A stretch of DNA of 64,000 nt from Limnephilus marmoratus (Eukaryota; Arthropoda; Insecta; Trichoptera; Limnephilidae), in contig OU862908.1 in assembly GCA_917880885.1 (NCBI GenBank), positions 8,282,501 through 8,346,500 on the forward strand, in the 5' to 3' direction. How positions within the stretch are numbered: the stretch's first letter is position 1; every line of letters begins with the position of its first letter. Position numbers and translations under genes: made by a program. Below the pieces are notes generated by a model, which saw only the letters and a list, made by a program, of their open reading frames with translations, was not told the origin of the DNA and searched no databases. Positions 1-9,674 of the stretch are shown here, piece after piece.

Positions 1-89
1 CAAGTCCCAGGTGTGAAATGTTTACTTTTCTTTGAAGTAGGTAGGTACTTACCGACATTTTTTTTATCAAATAGTAAACAGAAACCATT

Positions 90-565
90 ACATACATCAT
101 TAGGCATTCATTAAAACTAGCAGTTAAAAACCCGCTCGGCAGTTTTTTGCTGCTAGGCTCTGCGGGCGGCTTTTACTTCGGCTTCGCCCAGTTTGAGCGT
201 ATGTAACCATTTTATAAATCCGATTAGAACTGGTTCCAAAAATACCCAGTTCCTCGGATCCACTGTGAACTGTGATCCAGTGACTGAGTGACAGCTAGTC
301 ACAGAGTTAAAGTAACCATGACAGGCAATGCCGCCATATGTAATCTCTCCATATCCGGAAAGAAACTTAAATTCTATATATCCGTAGTGCTTGTACCTAG
401 GGAAGAAACGTACACATGCGAGCTGCTGACGGAATTTCTTGAATTCGAAACCGAATTATAGCAGTAGCTTTGTGTGAAATTCCACGTACACAGATGTTAT
501 TTGTGGCGCGGTGCGTATGGGTGGCGTTCAACATGAACTCGTAGCTGGGTTCTGAAGTTCAACCA
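90..565 (-). repeat. Dispersed repeat, inverted partner of 58.4-58.9 kb
   Basis: Read on the minus strand, this stretch is collinear with 58428-58910 on the plus strand. Shared landmarks are a word like AACCCAGCT at the outer end, GTGGAATTTCACACAAAGC, a GGATCCGAGGAAC block and an inner GGCGGGTTTTTAAC block. It has no long ORF. The two copies lie in opposite orientation near the two ends of the window. I do not recognise the family. The inner GGCGGGTTTTTAAC end could be the 3' end of a retroelement, but no poly(A) or target duplication is clear. Confidence 0.7.
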
Positions 566-954
566 CGCAGACGCAAGCCTATTAATACTGTTTGATGTTT
601 GTAAGATACCTAAAAAGGTGGAAATATCGTGAGAAGTATGAAAGCATTTTATCGTTTACGATCTTGTGACGATTCTCCATACAAATGCATCTGTTTATGA
701 ACAAAACAGGTGCCCCCGACCTTGAATATTGATTAGCAAGTCACGCTGCAAAAATGTCACGTATTCTAATGAAAGAAAGGTATATTCTGTAGGGGTATGC
801 GGGGGTATTATACTGTTGTTAGTTGATGTCTCAATGAGAATTATTATGTGTGCCGGTTGTTTTGTTTTTGTTGACATAAAAATTTGTGTGAACCACATAT
901 TTGCGAATAGGTCGTGTCACAACACGTCTATTTGTTCACGAAAGGCTTTACGAA

Positions 955-1380
955 ATGGCACCATAATAAAAAAATCACCTATTTGGGAGGTTCACGGCGA
1001 GTTCATCGAAAATCAATTCATCGAAAGCAAATTCATCGAAAACGAGTTTATCGAAAACGAGTTCATCGAAAACCAATTCATCGAATGATTAATTTAGCGA
1101 ATCGCCAATTCATCGAAAAAAAATATTTTGTAGATATTTGAAAAAAAATGCCGAGCGGACCGGAAAGTTTAAAAAGCATTGGTCAATAAAAGTTGACAAT
1201 AAATTTATATATAAAAAAAAATTGATAATAAAACTTTGGACAAGGAGACTAACCTAACCTAACCTAACCTTTTTTTTCGACGAATTGGCGAATCGATGAA
1301 TTGATCATTCGATGAATTGGTTTTCGATGAATTGGTGTTCGATGAATTGATTTTCGATGAACTCGTCGGTTACCATTTGG
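955..1380. repeat. Foldback minisatellite (TTCATCGAAAA units in inverted arms)
   Basis: The left arm (about 1000-1110) is a tandem array of 15-bp units built on TTCATCGAAAACGA/CCAA. The right arm (about 1268-1365) holds the same units in reverse complement. Flanking words (TTTGGGAG next to both outer ends) also match as an inverted pair. A 150-bp AT-rich spacer between the arms ends in a short CCTAA array. The apparent ORFs here are in-frame readings of the repeat (FIENEFIEN) and are not genes. The structure is that of a foldback element or MITE. Confidence 0.75.
1249..1270. repeat. Short (CCTAA)n telomere-type tract
   Basis: Four CCTAA units lie inside the foldback spacer. (TTAGG)n is the ancestral arthropod telomere repeat. 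With only four units inside a transposable element this is an interstitial tract, not a chromosome end. A similar TTAGG run lies at 11944-11965. Confidence 0.8.
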
Positions 1381-1439
1381 GAGTATTATGAATTTTGTAG
1401 TGAAGACAATAAATATTAAATTTAGGTCCATTTTTTCAT

Positions 1440-1557
1440 GATTTGGTATTCGGTATTCGGCCGAATGGTTCGCAATATTAAAGAATACCGAATAGCAAAA
1501 AAGTAGCTGAATAGGCCGAATACCGAATAGCAGCCGGATATTCGTGGCATCTCTACT
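1440..1557. mobile_element. hAT-like MITE end with TATTCGG repeats
   Basis: Internal inverted words (GGTATTCGGCCGAA and GGCCGAATACCG) are followed by a terminus that reads CAGTAGAGATGCCACGAAT on the minus strand. CAGNG-type termini followed by subterminal simple repeats are typical of hAT MITEs. The opposite terminus is not identifiable, so this is a fragment or a decayed copy. Confidence 0.4.
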
Positions 1558-1770
1558 GTAAAGTTGGTTTATCTACCTCTGTTAATATCTACCTAACTCT
1601 TTGTAAACCCACTGAAGCGATTATTCTGTTGTAAAATTGACTTTTCAAATACTTCATATGACTTGGAAATTAGTAGGAATAAGTTAGGTAGGTAATTCGT
1701 GGTCGTTTTCAAGTAGGTGTAAAAATGTGTCAAGCAACGTAGAAGTCAATAATTTTAATCATGTCTGTCT

Positions 1771-2185
1771 TAAGGGCCCGCAACCCGGATTTCTACCGAT
1801 TTATTACATATTTCCTTTAAACACGATAAGTTTTAAAGCTCTATAATATATGTTATTTTTTAAGATAATATCTAGACATTGCCAGCGCCGAAACGCAAAT
1901 TATATAAAATTCCCACGATAGAAAAAAAATCGTAAAGTATGCTCCAAAAATTATTATAAACATGTTTGTTTCAGTTATTTTACAAGTTATATGTATGAAA
2001 AAATTCACAGTGTTTCTTTAAATGCTGTTTAAGATAATGCCCGCGAGATTTTTGCTCTATTTTAAACGAGTCGTGTTTTTTTAAACATTTTCGCAATTTT
2101 CGCATCGATTTTGTCGCTGTAAATGTTAGCGCTCTCCTCTAACATTCGTAATTTCGTATCTCTCCATTTTCTTTTTTTCGAGCCC
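1771..2185 (+). repeat. Dispersed 410-bp repeat, copy 1 of 3
   Basis: It starts TTAAGGGCCCGCAACCCGG and ends near CGTAATTTCGTATCTCTCC. It is nearly collinear along its whole length with 22625-23040 and more distantly with 24297-24650. It has no ORF, no obvious terminal inverted repeats and no tail. All three copies are in the same orientation. The family is unrecognised; it is probably a non-autonomous element. Confidence 0.8.
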
Positions 2186-2226
2186 GGTTGCAGAGCCTTA
2201 AATTAACTATACCTAAATCTTTAATT

Positions 2227-2400
2227 GAAGTGAAAACTTCTTTAGCACCACGTTGATTTGAAAATCTAAGGAATTAGATAGAATAATCGGTCTCCTCTTT
2301 GTGCGGTGCTTCGTAACCTCCCCATTATTGTCTACTTTAGTTATCTGTAGGTTTCACTTCTACGGCGTGTAAGGTGCATACTATTTTTTTTTAATATAAT
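2227..2400 (+). mobile_element. MITE-like family GAAGTGAAAACTTC, copy a
   Basis: This is one of at least eight copies of a repeat that opens with GAAGTGAAAACTTCTTTAGC and has a middle block GTGCGGTGCTTCGTA. It closes with GTTTCACTTCTAC...GCGTGT and a T-run. GAAGTGAAA at the front and TTTCACTTC near the back form a short inverted pair. This copy lacks part of the middle. Other copies lie at about 19505, 19798, 23515, 42678 (minus), 50879, 57303 and 60424. No ORF is present. Mobilisation by a DNA transposase is an inference; no clear target duplication was found. Confidence 0.65.
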
Positions 2401-4276
2401 TCATTTCTTCAATAATCCCAAATTCACTTTGTGGCATAATTTTAATCCACTATCACATGTTCCGAAACCACTGGTTTTCTCGTCGTGATAAAATGAAAAT
2501 ATTTAATAAATAATATTTTAATAAATAATTTCATAATATTTTTATTTTATTCTGACGAAGAAACCATCGGTTTCGAAACATTTTGATAATTTTTATTAAA
2601 TAAGTGATTTATTATTACAAAGTGGATTTGTTTTCATTTAACATAATTCACTTCAAAATACACCATTGTTTGATGCCTGTACCCTTTGTTAAATATTATC
2701 GTAATTTTATTTCACTTTGGTTGCATTAGGTAGGTATGTACCTAAATAACCTCTTACAGTGTTTACCGTTAATTTAGAAATACCAAAAACAGTAGGTACA
2801 ATATTATAGAACCATCGAATAAAACTAGTAACAGTAGGTACCTACACCTTGCGTCCCAAAAGCTATGTGTTTTATTTAATAAATCAAAATCAAAATTTCC
2901 CCTGACATCACAGGTACGATTTAAAAGTGGGTAATATATGTGGATCCTTTTTATGTGAATTCCGCATAAGAGTCCGAACTGCTTCCAACCGTCTGGAGCC
3001 AGTGAGACTATGTAATCACCAATTGGGGTATGTTGTAATGATGATGGTAGAGAGGAGGGGAAAGAGATGAGGAAGAGGAATGTGGGGAAATATCTGGCTA
3101 TACAGATATGGTCACCATAAACGGCGTAAGCCATTTCAAACAACGTTTCAACTATATTTACGTGGTAAAGGTGGCTTTACTCCATACCGATAATATCTTC
3201 CACTCTGTGAAATGAAATTTCAACTTTGTGCAATAAAACAGACTAATCAAATAAAATTTATTTGCACACACCTATTTAAATCTAAACCATAGGTAGGTTT
3301 TTTATTGACATCAATTTAAAAAATGATGTATTACGCAATTTCTGTAAACAAACGTCTCTATCTCAATGACAATCTATTTTTTTATTTTTTCAGACAAAAT
3401 ATTGAGAAAATCAGAGGAAGTAATTGATCGTTTCTCGCATACTGCGAATTGCGACGTAGAATATCACAAGTTTAGTAAGAGTGGCGTGCTTTTCTGTGAA
3501 GTCCCCGACGTTTCCTATAATATTCACAGTTTTTCGAAATCAGACGTACAGTTATTTTTATCTTATTTTGGACATCAAGTTTGCAAAAATTCATCAAGAA
3601 GTGTGTAAAGTCTGGTTTAAAGAATGGAAAAATGGGTCGGGGTGGTTTTTCATAGTCTCATGCATGGAGTAACTTTTATTTTATTTTTAGGGTCAAGTGA
3701 GCAAAATTTCATCAATCTCGAAATAAAACTGTAGATCGTATAAAAAACAAACCTACGCACAACACTCCTATGTTCAAACTTCAAACCGATTGATCGATTC
3801 ACGATTCGTTTAACAAAATTAATTTAAGTGTTCACATCGTACAAGTGGTTTAAATAATAATATTACGGACATCTGCATTTTCCTTACGCCCCCATTTCCC
3901 TCGAAAGTGAAATCGAGGTGGATGCTTATAGCTTAAACCCCAGTCGTAGTTGTATGAATAGCCGGGGGTGTCAATCAGATGCCACGCATGCGTGTTCACC
4001 AACTTCACCCACCCACCCACCACCCACCGCCCACCGCCCTCTCCCTTCATACAGTAGTGGTAGTTGCGACGCGCGACGCTTCATTCAATATGAAATACAG
4101 CCTCTGCTTGCCCTGCGAATATACGAATAAGCGCCTACACAATATATTATTTGTATTTATATTACAAAGTTAGTAATTTCTAACTTCCATTTATCCCACC
4201 CATACACTGATATGTATAACCATACACTGGTATGTACTGATGTCCCACCCATACTTATTATGCGTTTTACACGATG
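2401..4276. other. Intergenic stretch, no gene recognised
   Basis: This is AT-rich DNA with short ORFs only, none with recognisable protein similarity. An imperfect inverted pair around 2465-2590 (AACCACTGGTTTTCTCGTCG and GACGAAGAAACCATCGGTTT) suggests a small MITE. From 3990 to 4050 a C-rich stretch of CCCAC repeats gives spurious proline-rich ORFs. Confidence 0.6.
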
Positions 4277-4805
4277 TTTTTTTTTTCAAAACGATCACCA
4301 TACGGAAACTATATCGGGACCCATACGAAAATTATTGTCCTTTTTTGAAGCCTGATTTCTTTGCACGTCCTTGTGTTATGTCGGTGAATGTCTTTTTGAA
4401 TATATGTAATTTTATTTAAAAAGTATTTTGGTAAAATGTTGTCAATTATTTTATGTATAAATATCATCGTATTCAAGGTCAGCATCTGTTTCACGGTTAG
4501 CCAATTCAGTTCCTTTAACATTTTGTTTACTTTTGAAAATCTATTTCGCCGTAGTATTATTCTCATTGCTCTGTTTTGGAGAATTTGAAACTTATTTGGT
4601 TCTCGTTCGTTACACAGGAAAAGGATAGTTGAGCAATAGTTAAAATGTGGAGCAATAATCGATTTGTAGATAGTGATTGCAGTTTTACTAGATAGTTTTG
4701 CCGAATTCTTCCCGAAAAAGATATTTTTTTCCCAATTTTCTTTTTTGTATATTCAGCATGCTTGTTGAATGTTAGTTTGAGAATGTAAGCCAGGAGTTCA
4801 CCATT
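4277..4805 (-). pseudogene. LINE reverse-transcriptase C-terminal fragment
   Basis: The minus-strand translation reads through a post-RT region typical of non-LTR retrotransposon ORF2 proteins: an IYKSIIAPHFNYCS motif, then ILQNRAMRIILR, then LNWLTVKQ with FIHKIIDN. These features mark the segment after the RT thumb in Jockey/CR1-type elements. The RT palm (FADD) and endonuclease are missing, so this is a 5'-truncated copy, as target-primed reverse transcription often leaves. The only open part in one frame is about 4309-4566; upstream coding is broken by shifts. A T-run at 4277-4286 is the poly(A) tail on the minus strand and marks the 3' end. It is not expressed as a functional gene. Confidence 0.75.
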
Positions 4806-5029
4806 ATTTTAAATACTAGTTGAATAACCCGGCGTTACCTGATTTCATTCTTCTTAAGGGGTGAGAAAAGGGGTGGTTTTTGGATAAATCATTTACACAT
4901 TGATTTATTTAATATTTTTAGGGTATTTAAATCTCGAAATAAAACTTTACATTTGTATTAAAAAATAATGCCACACCAGTTCATTTTTCTAAACTCATAT
5001 TCATAGATAATATATTGCTGATAATATGT

Positions 5030-5100
5030 CGAACCGAGGAACTGAACCCAGGACCTTAAATTTGCCGGGGCTCTGCTCTAACCAATGTGCTAATTCGCCC
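5030..5100 (-). repeat. tRNA-derived SINE head or tRNA relic
   Basis: On the minus strand it starts GGGCGAATTAGCACATTGG, an A-box-like promoter. It carries GGTTCAGTTCC, a B-box-like promoter with a partial T-arm, at the correct spacing. The acceptor ends do not pair, so this is not a functional tRNA. It fits the head of a tRNA-derived SINE or a decayed tRNA copy. No tail or target duplication is evident. Confidence 0.5.
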
Positions 5101-5104
5101 CTCT

Positions 5105-6426
5105 CTCTCTCGGTCATATTTAACTGTATCTTATTTTGTCTTTGAACTGCAAACATTATCTTTATTTTCTTAAAGCACTATTTTTTATTGTTACTTGTTT
5201 AATATGATTGCAAGATTCTTCCCGAATCAAAAGCAATCTAGATAGTGTCTTGGATAAATATATCCATTTTTTTTATTTTAATGTGCGACATCTGTAATAC
5301 TATTGTAATAATAACAAAGATTTGAAAATATTCCACGGGTTGATTGTTGATTCCACTACCGTTGCAAGTTGGGTGTGGAAGTTTCCGTGGAATAACAAGC
5401 GTGAACAACACACACTCACATTGGCGTATCTCACGTATACGTATACTGTCCGTAAATTTTGCCGTATGGTGGTGTTCATCACGACGAATATTATATTATT
5501 ATAATACAGCTATAAGGGTAGAAATATAAGACCATGCTCGTGACCCGCTCCCCATTATTAAATTGTATGCAGAGTGCTCGGAGCATCGAGTTATGGCGAA
5601 AGTTTGACGGTGAAATTTGAGACATTCTAACAGCGGTAGTCACTAACACATGGAAGGAAAGGAAACGTTTATAGGTTTTATGGCAAAACGGAGGGAAAGG
5701 AAGGGAAGGGACTGTATCTATGGGGAGGGATGGGGAGGGAGAAGCCGACGAAGGAGGATTTATTCAGAATGAAGGGACGCCGCGGCCGCCTTCTAAAGCT
5801 GGAGGGATATTTTTGACGAGTTCTAAAACGAGAACATTGGAACCCCTAATAATTAATATGAAAATACTCTTGGCTTAGTGATACTAGTCCGCTATATGCC
5901 GCTTTTACGTGACTTTTGTGACTTTTTATTACTTACAATTATTTTTTAAAGCAGTTTGTCAGCAGGTCTATTACAATATTAATAATTATAAAGCCAAAAC
6001 ACATATATAACGAGAAAACACAATATAGAAAATGGACATGGAATAATAACATTTCGAATGATTACAATACAAAGGCATAAAGTAGATATAACACAGGCAA
6101 CATACTCACAGACAATCATACACTCAATACACACAAAACTCATAGACATATTTATACATAAGATTACATTACATCAAAGGATAATAACGTTTAGGTGCTT
6201 AGAAACAATTTCCATGTAAAAAATCTTGATCGATTAACCATTTTTCAGCATTTTTTTGAGTTCCATGGTGCAATTGCATCATATTATTTCATACATTCAT
6301 TTCGTATTTTGAAAAATTGGTTGCCTTCATATTCATAGTAGGTATAAAGTGGACACCTGACCTGCACCATGACTATGAAGTCTGGAAAAGAGATCTGCAG
6401 TTACCTCCCTGGAATACCACCTATTC
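5105..6426. other. Intergenic stretch, no gene recognised
   Basis: Only short ORFs are present. A G/A-rich patch occurs at 5650-5760 (GGGAGGGA-type). From 5990 to 6180 the sequence is unusually rich in ACA words. Nothing here resembles a known gene or a complete element. Confidence 0.55.
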
Positions 6427-6624
6427 CTTTTTTTTTTTTTATTCATCTTTATTAGTTTTGAGTTACAATTTGTTTTATTCTATGCCTGTCTCACTAGGAG
6501 AACCTGTGTTGAGAGCAGGCGCTTATCATGAGCAGTTTATAATAATAACACATACAAAGTACAAATAATAACACAATATTACAAGTAACAGTAATCATCA
6601 ACGTAAAATTGAAAAAATAAATAC

Positions 6625-7330
6625 TTATAAGTTATTTTTGATAAAATCCTTGATGTTGGATCTATTTTGGCTGGTAATCCAGGACTTGGTGTCAGATTTA
6701 TATTTAAGATACATTGTGTTTTGTCTAATTGCCAGTGGAAGTGTATTATATAGTTTTGTTGCAAAGTATCTAAAATTTCTTTGGCCAAAGGTTGTTTTAG
6801 CAAAAGGGATAAGTAGGAGATTATGCCCTTTGGTTCTAGTATCGCGAGCAGTTTGGACATTTTCAAAGGTAGTTCTGTGTTTGAAGAGGTATGCTAATAT
6901 GTTTTTGGCATAAATTTGCCTAATGTCCAAGACACAGATTTTCCTAAAGATTTCATCCGAACTGCTTGTGATCGGTAGTTTTAATATAATCTTAATAATT
7001 AGTTTCTGGGCTTTAAAGATCGGGTCAATGGCGGCATCGTTTGCTCCTCCCCAGGCTATAATACCGTATTCAATTGGAGATCGACATAGAGCATAGTAAA
7101 TTGTTTTGAGTTGATTCAAGTTTAAAAAGTTGCGAGTATGTCTAAAGAAGTATATTGATTTTCTAAGTTTGTTTGCTGTAGTGATAATGTGTTCTTTCCA
7201 CTTTAAATTGCTGTCAAAGATAATACCTAAGTATTTGATTTTAGTCACCCGTTCTAAGTTAGGGCAATCACAAATATTAGCATTAGTCAGGGGGCAAGCA
7301 CATATTTTAATTTGATTTACTGGGATACTT
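6625..7330 (-). pseudogene. LINE ORF2 C-terminal domain
   Basis: This continues the RT ORF upstream (minus strand) in another frame. It opens with IKYLGIIFDSNLKWKEHI, the usual segment after the RT palm. It goes on through IYYALCRSPIEYGIIAWGGA and a region with LPITSSSDEIFRKICVLDIRQ. It ends with FGQRNFRYFATKLYNTLPL and stops at 6625. This segment follows the RT in Jockey/CR1-type ORF2 proteins and its role is not enzymatic in any well-established way. The annotated 207-residue frame begins at an internal Met. Coding similarity extends upstream to about 7340, next to the 7-bp duplication that separates it from the RT. Confidence 0.8.
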
Positions 7331-7344
7331 AAGGATGCATTTAT

Positions 7345-7358
7345 GCTAAACGCTAAAC
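7345..7358. repeat. 7-bp tandem duplication breaking the LINE frame
   Basis: GCTAAAC occurs twice in tandem (7345-7351 and 7352-7358). It lies exactly where the RT frame stops and the downstream ORF2 domain continues in another frame. The duplication is enough to explain the frame break. Confidence 0.75.
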
Positions 7359-8690
7359 TCGATATATTTAGTTTTTGTCACATTCATTGTTAGTGTGTTA
7401 TTGTCTAACCATCTTTTAACAATAGTTATGCCCCTGTTCGCTTTTAGATAGATATCATTCCAGTTACTTGATTTGAAGAGGAGAATCGTATCATCAGCGA
7501 AGCTTACAATTTTCGCATCGATAGGTAGATTACACAATTCATTTATATAGATTAAGAATATAGTTGGACCCAAAACACTTCCTTGAGGTACACCAAAACT
7601 AATTGTCAATTGATTGCTGAGACATTCATTGATTTTTACACTTTGTTTACGGTTTTTCAGGTAATTTCGAAAAATACTAAGTTCATTACCGTTTATTCCT
7701 ATGTTTGATAGTTTTTGTAATAGCTTGGAATGCGAGATAGTATCAAATGCTTTGCACAGGTCCAAGAATATTGACATGCATTTTGATCCCTTGTCTAAGT
7801 TTTCGACTAAAAAATCTGTAACCGTTGCGATGGCTTCGGAGGTGCCTTTATTTTTCCTGAAGCCAAATTGGTTGTGGGATAGTATATTATTACTTTCAAG
7901 ATATTCAATTAGTTGATTGTTAATAGCTTTTTCAAAAACTTTAGATAATGAATTTAGTAATGTAATTGGACGATAGTTAGTTATATCCACTCTAGAGCCT
8001 CCTTTGTGTATTGGAATTATGATTCCGTGTTTAAGTTTGTCGGGAAATTGGCCTTTTAGGATGCTTAGGTTAATTAGATCTGTTAGGGGAATGCTGATTT
8101 CTGGTGCAAGTTTTTTTAAGGCAATATTTGAGATATCATCCAAGCCAGTTGACGACGAGTTCTTTAATGAGTTTATGATCGTTCTAGTATCTTCATTTGA
8201 AATTGGTTTTATACTAAAATGCAAGTCATTTTGCAAATTTGAATTACAGTCTTGTGTGTTGAAGTTGGAAGAGCTATCACCGATATTTTTTGCTAGTTCC
8301 TCACCAATTTTTGCGAAGTATTTATTTGCATGATTAACAATAATATTGGGATTACTAGAAAAATTTATTATTTTATCATTTATATTTAGTTGTTTTAAGT
8401 CATTTAGTGGATTAGGTTTAGAATGGAAATTAACTTCTTTAAGTGTTTTCCAAAATTTTTTTGGATCATTATTACAATTTTCTATTTTTTGTTTATAGTA
8501 TATCTCTTTAGCCTTTCTTATTATTTGGGTACATATGTTTCTATATCTTTTATAGTAATTTAGAAGTTGTATATCAAAAGGATTGTTTATGACTTTTTTG
8601 TGGAGCTTGTTTCGTTTCTGAGTCTCGAGGTTTGACCTTTTGTTTGACCTCCACGCACACTTTCTTTGACCCGTATTTTCCCCTGAATTA
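7346..8690 (-). pseudogene. LINE reverse transcriptase (FADD palm)
   Basis: It encodes RNA-dependent DNA polymerase motifs of a non-LTR retrotransposon. In the 296-residue Met-initiated block the order is NYRPITLLNSLSKVFEK near residue 87, HNQFGFRKNKGT near 121 and FLDLCKAFDT near 157. These are followed by GVPQGSVLGP near 215 and the catalytic FADD at 246-249. Coding clearly extends about 150 codons upstream of that Met, with no stop, to about 8690, where the element is truncated. The catalytic residues are intact, but the frame ends just downstream because of a tandem 7-bp duplication. The protein would act on its own RNA at the chromosomal target. Confidence 0.85.
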
Positions 8691-8864
8691 GGTTATGTTA
8701 GTGAGTATCATATTACTTTATCCTCATTTTCCTCAAGTCAAAACTATTGAAGCGCGCTCCTCGTCTTATCTGCTTTGTTTATTTTTTCTTAAAAACTAAA
8801 TAATGGAAATCTGAAAAAATAACACGAAACATTATTTGCATTCAATAATATTAATCAATCAATA

Positions 8865-9213
8865 TCTTCTTCTTTATTATAAAAAGTATATACATATATA
8901 AAGCGCATCACGATGTTTGTTCGAGATAAACTCCGAAACTACTTAACCGATTTTGATGAAATTTGGCTTACTGTGTGTAATTTGGTCCAACTTAAAAGAA
9001 AGGGTAGTTTTTATCTCGATTATTGACCTCAATATTTATTATTGCGATTTAAATGTTTGTTTTATAGGACAATGCTTTATAAATATTTCTAAGTTCCATA
9101 AGTTTCTAACAGATGGCGGTGTGAGTTAATTTATCGACCCAACACTTGGTTATCCAGTAGATGGCGTTATGTTACGATTTCACGTCACAGCAACGCGTTT
9201 CCGGGTCAGCTAG
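8865..9213 (+). mobile_element. Non-autonomous Helitron-like element
   Basis: It starts with TC (TCTTCTTCTTTATTAT), has the internal word CGAGATAAACTCCGAAACTACT, and ends CGGGTCAGCTAG followed by T. TC...CTAG ends at an A/T target with no terminal inverted repeats are Helitron hallmarks. It shares its 3' end with the elements ending at 27469 and 42049 and, on the minus strand, at 18408 and 59434. It has no coding capacity. The next element starts directly at its 3' end. Confidence 0.7.
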
Positions 9214-9640
9214 TATATTATAAAAGATATGCTTGCCGCTAGAACTCAGAAACTAGTCCCGATATGAACATGTGAGTTATATGGTATGGTAGCTCTCTAC
9301 CCCATCCATGAAGAAGGGTCCCGATTTTACCTGAAGGGCGTGCTTTTGAAGATAAAAGGGCTAAAAATTTATAGAACAGTTCAGAACATTCGAGAGTATT
9401 CGAGAGCATTCCACAACATTCCAGAACATCCCGGAACATTCTAGAATGTTCGGGAATAATCTGGAATGTTCGGGAACACCCCGGAACATCCCAGATCATT
9501 GTGGAACATTCCAGAACACTCTCGAATGTTCTAGAATATTGTGGACAATTCGAAGCCTTTTTGTGTGGGTGGGGCTACTCTTATTAACTCCCTAAGCGAT
9601 TATACAATATGATAACATTATTTCATCCATTTATCCATAC
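9214..9640 (+). mobile_element. Repeat element with heat-shock-element-like array, copy 1
   Basis: It starts TATATTATAAA directly after CTAG of the upstream Helitron-like element. It carries a conserved leader (CTAGAACTCAGAAACTAGTC), the GAA/TTC array at 9384-9551, and a tail with GTGGGTGGGGCTAC. Related copies lie at about 11285-11515, 42050-42475 and 57815-58345. In the better-preserved copies the 3' end is GGGTACCCCAG(T/A)TAGT, close to the Helitron-like CTAGT end. I therefore infer a Helitron-like, non-autonomous element. The short ORF inside is a reading of the repeat. Confidence 0.65.
9384..9551. promoter_or_regulatory. Phased array of heat-shock-element-like pentamers
   Basis: GAA and TTC triplets alternate every 5 bp (a 10-bp period) for about 168 bp. 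Five consecutive perfect units occur at 9434-9456 (GAA, TTC, GAA, TTC, GAA at 434, 439, 444, 449 and 454). The binding site of heat shock factor trimers is three or more inverted nGAAn units, so this array meets the consensus. Whether it drives transcription is unknown, and it may simply be a decameric minisatellite that happens to match. Confidence 0.7.
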
Positions 9641-9674
9641 ATTTTAAGTTATTGGGTATCCATACACGATTCGA

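Larger units (their letters stand above)
6427..8697 (-). mobile_element. 5'-truncated LINE (Jockey/CR1-type) with poly(A) tail
   Basis: The minus-strand element runs from coding sequence that opens abruptly near 8697 to a T-run at 6427-6440, which is its poly(A) tail. Coding continues from the pre-RT linker (about 8690-8240; motifs such as NNDPKKFWKTLKEVNF), through the RT (8236-7346), to the C-terminal domain (7248-6625). The apurinic-type endonuclease is missing, so this is a truncated, non-functional insertion. The sequence is otherwise well preserved, with one visible frame break at 7345-7358. The clade (Jockey/CR1 group) is inferred from the RT motifs only. Confidence 0.85.

Noticed and set aside
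1249..1270. Telomere
   Set aside because: Only four CCTAA units (and four TTAGG at 11944), inside repeats, with ordinary sequence on both sides; interstitial tract.
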